Source: a virus
Reading direction: 5' to 3' (one strand)
IMG/VR virus record: IMGVR_UViG_3300047562_003195
Span: 1-22,377 of that record
DNA: 22,377 nt
The translations under genes were made by a program, and so were the position numbers. Positions 1 to 10,100 of this stretch are shown here, in pieces (the first letter of the stretch is position 1; each line of letters begins with the position of its first letter). The notes below the pieces were generated by a model, which saw nothing but the letters and a program-made list of their open reading frames with translations, ran no database searches and was not told where the DNA came from.

Positions 1-2
1 AA

Positions 3-1187
3 CTTCAGGAAGGTCAATATATTGAAGTTTCATATTTAATATCTTCTGGTGAAGCTGCAAATGGTGTATTGCCAACTAACTTTAACGGGAGAATTGTTTC
101 TCAGAGAACAAATGCAGTCATATCATCGGAAATTTCACTTATAACTATAAACCAGTCTTCTTTCGGTGGAAGAGATATTGAATCTATCGATTCAATTAGA
201 AAATATGCACCTAGAGTATATGCATCACAAAATAGAGCAGTAACAGCATCAGATTATGAGGCATTATTGCCATCAATATACCCAGAGACTGAATCCGTAT
301 CTGTATTTGGTGGAGAAGAGCTTAATCCACCACAATATGGTAAGGTATTTTTGAGTATTAAACCAATTAATGGTGCATATCTTTCAAACCTTATCAAGAG
401 TAATATTAAATCAGAACTTAGAAAGTATAGTGTTGCTGGAATTGTTCCAGAAATTACTGATCTAAAGTATCTTTATATTGAACCAACTATATCCCTTTAT
501 TATAATACAAACTTCTCATCGTCACCAAATTCACTCAAAACTGAAGTTCTAAGTAATATCCAAGCATATGCACGTTCTTCGGAATTGAACAAATTTGGTG
601 CTAGATTTAAGTATAGTAAATTTGTAAAACTAATTGATGAAAGTAATGATGCGATTACTTCTAACATAACAAAAATAGTTATGAGAAGAGATCTTCGTCC
701 CATATTAAATAGTTTTGGTGAATATGAAATTTGTTATGGAAATAGATGTCATGTTCGCAGTGATCTTGGATATAATATAAAATCTTCAGGATTTACTATT
801 AGTGGAGTAACCGGAACGGTTTATCTTTCAGACATACCAAATCCTGGCAGAGAAACAGGAACAATCTTCTTGTTCCGTCTTTTGTCTGAGAGTCAACCAC
901 AAATTGTTAGAAGAAATGTTGGTACAATTGATTATGTTAAAGGTGAGATTAAATTATCCCCGATTAATATTACAAGTACAGTTGTAAATAGGGGAACACC
1001 TTTAATTGAATTGTCAGTTTCACCGTATTCAAATGACATAATTGGATTACAAGATCTTTATCTTCAATTGGATGTAAATAATACTGTAGTTGATGTGTAT
1101 CAAGATCAAATATCCTCAGGTTACAATATTTCTGGTTCAAACTATATTGTCACTTCAAGTTACACAAATGGAGCCCTGGTAAGATAA
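3..1187 (+). CDS. 6: Baseplate wedge protein gp6, C-terminal part (5' end outside window)
   Basis: The frame is open from base 3 with no stop, so this is the 3' part of a gene that begins upstream. The TTG at 69 is internal, because codons 3-68 (LQEGQYIEVSYLISSGEAAN) already read like gp6. The visible ~394 residues contain the Baseplate_J/gp6-type core: YAPRVYASQNRAVTASDYEA, then YPETESVSVFGGEELNPPQYG and a KVFLSIKP strand, followed by a helical/strand region ending near IVMRRDLRP. In T4, gp6 (660 aa) forms a dimeric ring that joins neighbouring wedges around the hub and contacts gp7, gp25 and gp53. The stop TAA at 1185-1187 lies 1 nt before the next ATG, suggesting translational coupling. 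The last ~130 residues (after about nt 790) are beta-rich and less recognisable. The family call is confident; the exact N-terminal boundary cannot be given. Confidence 0.88.
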   Translation, partial: LQEGQYIEVSYLISSGEAANGVLPTNFNGRIVSQRTNAVISSEISLITINQSSFGGRDIESIDSIRKYAPRVYASQNRAVTASDYEALLPSIYPETESVSVFGGEELNPPQYGKVFLSIKPINGAYLSNLIKSNIKSELRKYSVAGIVPEITDLKYLYIEPTISLYYNTNFSSSPNSLKTEVLSNIQAYARSSELNKFGARFKYSKFVKLIDESNDAITSNITKIVMRRDLRPILNSFGEYEICYGNRCHVRSDLGYNIKSSGFTISGVTGTVYLSDIPNPGRETGTIFLFRLLSESQPQIVRRNVGTIDYVKGEIKLSPINITSTVVNRGTPLIELSVSPYSNDIIGLQDLYLQLDVNNTVVDVYQDQISSGYNISGSNYIVTSSYTNGALVR

Positions 1188-1188
1188 A

Positions 1189-4100
1189 ATGATATCAAAC
1201 GATCAAAAAAGAGTAAAAATTCAAGACGTAGTTGAAAATCAATTACCATCTTTTGTAAGAGAAGATTTTCCTCTCATTTCAGAATTTTTAAAGCAGTATT
1301 ATCTTTCCCAGGAGTATCAAGGTGCTCCATCCGATTTATTGGCAAATATAGATTTGTATTTGAACTTAGATATATTATCAGATAATGGCAATTCTACAAC
1401 TACTTTAACGAATGATATATCAACTTTTGATAGTACAATATTTGTTAATAGGGATTTGATTTATTCTTTCCCAGATAATTATGGACTGATTCAAATAGGC
1501 AATGAAATCATATTATATACATCTAAGGGAAATAATTCGCTGGATGGGTGTGTTAGAGGTTTTAGTGGCATAACTTCTTACACAAATAAGGGAGAACTAG
1601 TTTTCTCAGAATCTGAAGCTTCAGAGCACTCGTCAGGTTCTCAAGTTAAAAACTTAAGTGGACTATTTTTAAATAAATTCCTAACTAAGATTAAAAATCA
1701 AATTTCTCCTGGATTTGAAAATAGAGACTTATATAATAATACAAATACTGGAGAAAGAGTTAATCAGTCATTATTTCTCAAACATGTTAAAGATTTCTAC
1801 AATTCAAAAGGAACAGAAAACTCTTTTGAAATTCTTTTTAGGTCATTATATAACGAAGACGTTTCTGTCATTATTCCAAGTAAGAATCTTTTCAGACCTT
1901 CAGATGCTCAATATATTGTCACTAAGGATATTGTAGTAGAAAGCATTCAAGGAAATCCATTAGACCTTTTAAATAGAACTCTATATCAAGATAGTTACCA
2001 ATCTTATGGTATTGGCAATGCATATGGTTCAATTACATCAATAGAAAAAATATCCGTTGGTCAAAAAGATTATTATAGATTGAGTGTTGATTTTGATTAC
2101 TCAAAAGACATTATCTTAGAAGGAAGTGTATATGGAGATTTTTCTGTACATCCAAAAACAAGAGTCATAACTCAAGTTTCTTCTAATTCTTCTTCAATTG
2201 ATGTTGATAGTACAATAGGATTTCCAAATTCTGGGAATCTTGTAGTTCCATATGAAAATGGAACTACTGGAATAGTTACATATGCAAGTAAGACATATAA
2301 CCAATTCTTAGGTATTATTGGCATTAGCACTCTCAGTACTATAGAACCAGAGCAAGAAGTTAGAATTGATGCATTTGCATATGGATATTCTGGTGAAGAT
2401 ATTGTTACAATGAGAGTGGGTTCAGTTCTGTCAAGTTTAAATTTGGCAGAAGATACTTACTATTACAATGATAATGATAGTGCGAAAATTAAATCTTTAG
2501 GTATAGAAAAGTCATCACCAAAGACAGATTGTTGGTTATATAACATCCAATCAAAATTTGATTTGCAACAAGCCCCAACATTAATAGATCCAACTGACTT
2601 TACTTATAGAGTTTCTACACACATATCAAACAATTTTAGAATTGGTGATAATGTTGTAATCAGAACTAATCTTGCGGAGACTTATAACTCTGTTGTTATT
2701 GATATCTTAACAGAAACAACATTTACGTTAAGTGGTCAGGGAAACATTGCTACCGCAAATAGATTTTTTACTGTAGAAAGGAAATTAAAAAAACCAAACC
2801 TGAATGCATCTCTACTTTCAAAATATCAAAATATTTTGAAGTATACAACGGATGTGCAAAACACATATGCAAAGTTTAATGATGATGTTCTAGTTGCCTC
2901 ATCATCAATTCCATCTACTAATGAATTAAATTTTTATGATAGAATTCTTTTATTGACGGGTCCTTATGCAGAAGGTACACAAATATTCAATTTCCCAAAC
3001 CATGGATACTACACGGGCGATAAAGTTTTCTATGAAGCAAATCCAAATTCATTTCCCTTTATTAGTGGCCTCACTTCGAGTTCTTATATAGTACAAAGGT
3101 TAGATGAAAATAGATTTAGATTAGCTACCAGTCTTGCAAACATTTATGCTAGTTATAGAGATACTAATGAAGAAGATAGACAAAGTAGATTTATCTCAGT
3201 ATCCTCTGGATCTTCCAATGCAGAATATTTTGGTAGGTTAATTCCAGCAGAGTTTGTAGGAGATTCGTTAGAGCATCAGAATATTCTCAAGGAAATAAAA
3301 AATCCAGTAAACGATGGCGGAGTATATCCAACTGAGCCTGGCACAACTGGTATTTTGATAAATGGTGTTGAAGTTCTTAATTACAAATCAAATGATTACA
3401 TATACCACGGAAAAATAAATTCGATACAAGTTGCATCTGAGGGTCACGATTATGATGTAATTAATCCACCAATAATTAACATTTCAGATGAAGTTGGTTC
3501 TGGTGCTACTGCAAAATGTGCAGTCTCTGGATCTTTGCAGAGAATTGATATAATTGACACAGGATTTGATTATACAGAAATTCCTACTATCAGTATCAAT
3601 GGTGGAAATGGAACTGGAGCAACTGCGGAGATTAACACATCGTTAGTTACTCATTCTGTGAATTTTTATTCTGATATCGCATCATCTTACATAAGTACTT
3701 CTTCAAACACCATTGGATTTTCAACCTATCATAAATTTAGAAATTATGAAAGGGCAATTTATAAAACTGATGGCCAAATTGGGGTAACAGGATTAACCAC
3801 AGATTCTCATTATTATGTTGGGTTAGTTGATGCAGTTACTCTCAAGTTATTTGAAACAGAATCCGATGCAATTTCCGGAATTAACACTGTAGGATTGAGC
3901 TCCTTTGGGCAAGGAGTTCATAGACTAGTTGCATTTAATAAGAAAAGAATAGTTTCTGGAGTCACTGTAACTAATTCTGGAAATAACTATGAGAATAAAG
4001 AGAAAATTGCACTTCCCGTAGGAATTAATACAGCACTTGATACAATCAATATTCAAAACCACACATATAATTCCAGAGATATTGTAACATATGCAACAAC

Positions 4101-7100
4101 TGGAGTATCAATAACAGGACTATCCACAACTTCCACATATATTGTAACTAAAGTAGATGACGATAATTTCAAATTATCTCAAATTGGTCTAGGCGAAACT
4201 GCAAAATATTTCTATTATGATACAAATCAATATATAAATCTACAGTCTATCGGCAGTGGAGTTCATACTTTCAATTATGAGCCTATTTCTATCAGTATTA
4301 ATGGACCTATTGGAGTAACGACATTTTCTGGTTCAGGTCAAAATTTTGACGCTGTTATTCAACCAGTTTTTAGGGGTGTAGTTTCTTCTGTACAAGTTAC
4401 AGAAACTGGAGTTGGATATGGAGTAACTGATATTTTTAATTTGGATAGGCAACCGGTTATTACCCTCTCAAGTGGTTCTGGTGCTGCTCTTTTGCCAATT
4501 GTCAGTGATGGAGAAATAATAGAAGTTTTAGTAATTTCTCCGGGTTCTGGTTATAATTCTCCTCCGGATTTAAACATTGTTGGTCAAGGTAGAAATGCAA
4601 AATTAACCCCAGTTATAACGAATGGGCAGATAGAAAGAGTTGTAGTTAATCGTTCTGGAAGTGGTTATTCAAACTCAACTGGCGTTAATGTAGTATCTGC
4701 TGGTTCTGAAGCGAAGTTAACTGCAAATATTCAAAGTTGGAATGTAAATCTCTTCACTAAAAAGTATAATAATATTTTGAATGATGGGGATGATGGATTC
4801 CTATATCCATCAAACAAGTTTGGAATAAAGTATACTCACATGTATGCTCCAAGAAAGTTAAGAATGAGCATATATGGAAAAGATTTTAATAATAATATTA
4901 GGTATGGTAATTTTGATCTTACTTTAAATGAATCTGGAGAAGAAATTAATTCTCAGTATCATTCGCCTATTATTGGATGGGCATATGATGGAAACCCAAT
5001 ATATGGTCCGTTTGGATTTTCAAGACCAGATGGTGGAAATGTGAGATTAATGAAATCTGGATATACTTCAGCGTCTTCATTAACAGATCCAAATAGACCT
5101 CCATTCGAAGAAGAATTTTTTATTGAAGATTTTATCTTTACCAATGATGGAGATTTGGATGAGCACAACGGAAGATTTTGTATAACTCCAGAATTTCCTC
5201 AGGGAACATATGCATATTTTTCAACCGTTAATGTTGGCCCTATAGAGAACAGTGGTCCATTTTTTAATTACAAAAAGCCAATCTTTCCTTACATAATTGG
5301 AAATAGTTTCAAATCAAGACCAAATGAATTCAATTTCAACGTTAATAACAATCAAGTAGATTATGCTCTAAATGCGTCTGATTGGTTTAGAAACACAAAA
5401 CCCTATAATTTAAATGAATCAAAAGCATATTATAATTATTTGTTCCAACCAAATAAACTCAAAGAAAGTACAGTTAATTTGAGGGCATATAAAGGGTCTT
5501 TAGATTCAGTAAACATAGTGTCTGGTGGAAGCGGATATAAAGTAGGTGATACTATTGTATTCGAACCAGCAAATAGAGTTGCTCTTGCAAGAGTTGAAAA
5601 AATTTCGGGGAAGGATGTAAATTATGTAAGTGCAGCATCAACTACTTTCTACAATGTAGAAATAACTAGAAGCAATCCCGGCGAATACATTGCATTTACG
5701 GAAGTTCCCCACAGTTTTATTAATGGTGATATTGTTTACGTATCTGGTCTAAGTACGTCAACTAGAAATTTACAAAGAAATTTTGTTGTTGGTATCTCAT
5801 CAGAAACATATGAATTAACTTCCGATGTTGATAATGATACTGTTACTGGAATTGTCACTTATTTCAATATAAGAGGCAATTTAAATTACCCATCATTGAG
5901 AGTTGATGATATTCTCCAAATAGAGTCTGAAAAAGTAAAGGTATTATCAATCGACAATCTGAATTCCAGAATAAGAGTATTAAGAGCTCAAGATGGAACT
6001 TCTGGAGTGGCACACACATCAACAACTACATTAACTGAGTTAACCAAAAAACTGACATTTGCATCTATACCAGAAAATATAGCTTTTAATCAAAATAAAA
6101 AAATATATTTTAATCCAGAAGAAACTGTAGGAGTTGGAACAACTTCTGGTGTTGGTGTTGGTGTCACTCTTTCCTTTGCAAATCCAGGAGCAGGAGCAAC
6201 AGAAGTCTTTATACCGACAAGATCTCTTTATATACCAAATCATGGGTTAAATACCGGCGAGAGAGTTGTCTATTCCTTTAACCAGGGAAGTTCAATTGCA
6301 ATTTCAGCCACTGGAATTGGAAGCACGACTTTAGATAATGATTCATCTCTGTATGTTGCCAAAATCAATAACGACATTATTGGATTATCTACAGTTAAAG
6401 TTGGATTAGGTTCCACAGGTACTTTTGTTGGTATAGCAAGCACAACATCCAATTTAGGATTACTCTATTTTACTGGTATTGGTACAGGAGTCTATCATAG
6501 TTTAGAAACAACAAGAGAATCTGTTATATCAGAGGTCTCCAAAAATTTAGTCTCAGTTTCTCTTGCGGCAACTCATGGACTTTCTCTTGGAGATAGATTT
6601 GAATTATCTTTGAAACCAGTAACTACATTTACAGTCGTAGTAAAATACAATGATTATAATAGAAGAATAGTTTTCAATCCAAAATCATTTGTTTCTGGTG
6701 ATGTTGATACCATTAAAAATACAATCTATATTCAAGATCATAATTATGCTGATGGTGATAAGGTAATTCACTCTTCAACTTCTCCATGTGGAGGACTGGT
6801 AGATGAGAAGATTTACTATGTTATTAGATATAGTGTAGATAAAATTAGATTATCGGAGACCTATAATGGTTCTATACAAACAAATAAAGAATTTGTAGAT
6901 ATATCATCAAGTTCTTTTGGCACAATATCACCAATTAACCCCAAGATTACTGGGTATAAAAATTCTAAGATTAGATTTGATACATCAGATAGTTCTCTAT
7001 CTTACATCTCCGGAACAACTTATTCCGCATTTAAACTGAACTTCTATACCGATTCGAGTTTCACTACAGTATTTGAAAGTAGTAAGAGCACAGACACCTT

Positions 7101-10100
7101 CGAAGTTACTCGTTTTGGAAATATTGGATTTAATGGCTCTTATGTAGATTTGACAATTAGCGATTTTCTTCCTGAGGAATTATATTATAGATTCATTCCT
7201 GTAAATGGTGCTTCTTTGGTAAAATCTCAGATAGTTGTAGATGAAGAAGTATTCAACAATAATAAGATTGTTATCAAAAATAGTGAGTATCATGGAAATC
7301 ATGTAGTAGCAGGTATCGGTACAACAACATTCAATTTTAATTTAAATTATTATCCAGAAAAATCTTCATACAACACTCAAGAAGCATCTATTGAATATAA
7401 AACAACTTCTATAACAGATTCTGGTAGTATTGCTGAAATTAATATAATTGATTCTGGTTTTGGATATGACTACGTGCCTGGTGTTTCTACAATAAGAACT
7501 GCAAGTGGTAATTCTGCAATATTAGAATCGCAAAGCAGAAATATAGGATCAATTTCTTCATATGCTATAGAAAATATTGGATTTGACTACCCATCTGACA
7601 ATACTTTAAGACCAATATGCAATTTGCCAGAGATACTGAAAATAGAACCACTATCTTCATTTGAAGAAATTGGAATTACCTCCTCCGGAAGAAATTACTT
7701 AACTGCACCAAATTTGGTAGTAATTGATGGATTTACAAACAGAGTTATTAGAGATGTAGATTTAAGATATAGACTTGGTGACAACAGAGTGACTATTCTA
7801 ACTAATACATATGGAATTTATAATACTACACCGAGAATAATTCCAACAAATAATACAAATGGTGTTGGCATTAGCTCAATATTGTATAATTCATCAAGTC
7901 AAAATGTAACAGTATATTTAAATGCCGGATTCAGTGATTCTTTCCCATTCTCAGTTGGTGATAGAGTTTTAATTGAAAATGTCAGTGTTGGTGTTGCAAG
8001 CACTGGATATGGATATAACTCATCAAACTATGAATATACATTATTCACATTAACAGGTGTTCATCCAGGTTTGGGTGGAAACGTTGGAGTTGTAACATAT
8101 AGTTTATCTGACTATCTGCCAGTAGGAAGAACTCCGGGAAGTTATGATAGTGTAAATTCTTCTGGAAGAATAATTCCAGAAAAAGACTTCCCAATTTTTA
8201 GAACTACTTTAAGAAAAAATAATTTTATCATAGGAGAAACTGTAAAATCTTCTTCTAATCAAGGTGTTGTTGAAAGTTGGAATAATGATATTGATATACT
8301 AAAAGTTTCTACAGAAAAAGATTTTTCAATTGGAGAAGTTGTTGTTGGTCAAACATCAAGAACTCAAGGATTAGTATCCAGAAAGTATGATTTCAATGCA
8401 GATTTCTCTACATCATCTTCCTCAATCGTCAAAAAAGGGTGGGAATCTGATGCAGGTTTCCTTAATAGCAACACTGAAAGAATATCTGATAACTTCTATT
8501 ATCAAAAATTCTCATACTCATTAAAATCTAGAGTTCCTTTACAGGATTGGAATGATCCGGTAAGTTCACTTAATCATACTGCAGGATATTTAAAATTCTC
8601 AGATTTAAATATAGAATCTGAGAATACTTTATTGCCAATTTTTGGTGATAGGTACAATAATCTAGGTTCTACTGATGTTATAGTTGATCTCTATAGAGAA
8701 AGTGATTTGGATTGTTACTCTTCATATGATTATGCAACCGAAAATTCTTTAAATTTAAATTCTAGACAAGCATCTGATGAAATCTACTTCAGGAACTCTA
8801 TTCTAACGGATTACTTTGAATCAATAGGAAATAGAGTTCTTAGAATTGATGATGTTAGTGGAGAATTTAACAGCAATGAAAGAGTTACAAGATATTCTAT
8901 TGTTGATAGATTTTCTCTAGAATCAACATATAAAAAATATTTCATACTGGCACAGGATACAGTATTTTCTGACGAAAGGCAAATTTCTATAGTATCTCTT
9001 CTCCAAGATGGTTCACTCTCTTATATCAGTCAATATGGTAGAGTTGAAAGTCAATTAGATTTGGGATATTATGATTTTTCTATTTTTGGATCTGAAGGAA
9101 ATCTGAGATTCTACCCAACAAAATATCAGGCAAATAATTATAATGTAACGAATGTTTCTTTTGATATCAATGGTATTGCTGGTGTCGGAACAACTTCTCT
9201 CGGAGACGTTGTTAATGTAAGTACAGCAAATACATCTGTTTCTATTGGCACCACAACGACAATTGTTTCTATTGCTGACACCTATAGATCCTCTAAGGTT
9301 CTGGTTCAGGTAAAAACAACTGATGATCAATATCAAGTCAATGAGATTAATTTGCTCCACAATGGTTCTGAAGTATATGCCTTAGACTATGGCCAAATTA
9401 ATAGCACACCTGATTTAAATTTATCTGGACTTGGCACATACAATGCATATATTTCTGGAAATAATGTTATCTTAGACTTTATTCCATCTACTAGTGTTGC
9501 TTCTACAACATCTGCAATTATTGTTTCTATCGCAAGTACTCTATCCACTGGAATTGGTACAGAAACTTTATCTTTTGGGGCGAACAATCTATCTACACTA
9601 GAATCAAACTATGTTTCTATTTCATCATCACCAACACCAACAAATAATATAATTGCAGAATACTCAAACGAAAATTCTGGTGCATATTTAATCGTAAGTA
9701 TTGAAGATACAACCAATAATAATTATGAAATGTTGGAATTGATTGTAGTGAATGATTCCACAAACACATATTTAACCCAATATGGTGCTTTGGCTTCCAA
9801 CTCTGGAATAGGAACTTTTGGCTCATCTTTAGTTGGAAGTGACGTACAAATTTACTTTACTCCACTCCCAGATATTGATGTTCAAATAAGATCATTTGAA
9901 TTAGATTTGAGAATATCGGGAACCAATGGTTCATCCACTGAGCAAAGTATAATAGACCTAGAATCTGGTGAAATAAGATCAAATTATGGTTATTACTTTG
10001 GTACATTGACTGATGTTAAGAGACAATTTGAATTAACCCATAATAATAGAGAAATATTTGAGAGATTATTTGATGCATCTGACTCAGAAATTATCAGTAT

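Noticed and set aside
69-71. TTG as a start for the first gene
   Set aside because: The frame is open from base 3 with gp6-like sequence before it, so the gene begins outside the window.
1715-1936. 73-codon plus-strand frame overlapping the giant gene
   Set aside because: It is out of frame with the segment encoding the gp7-like FYNSKGTENS/LYNEDV block, and its Lys/Ile/Leu/Phe-rich translation is a shadow.
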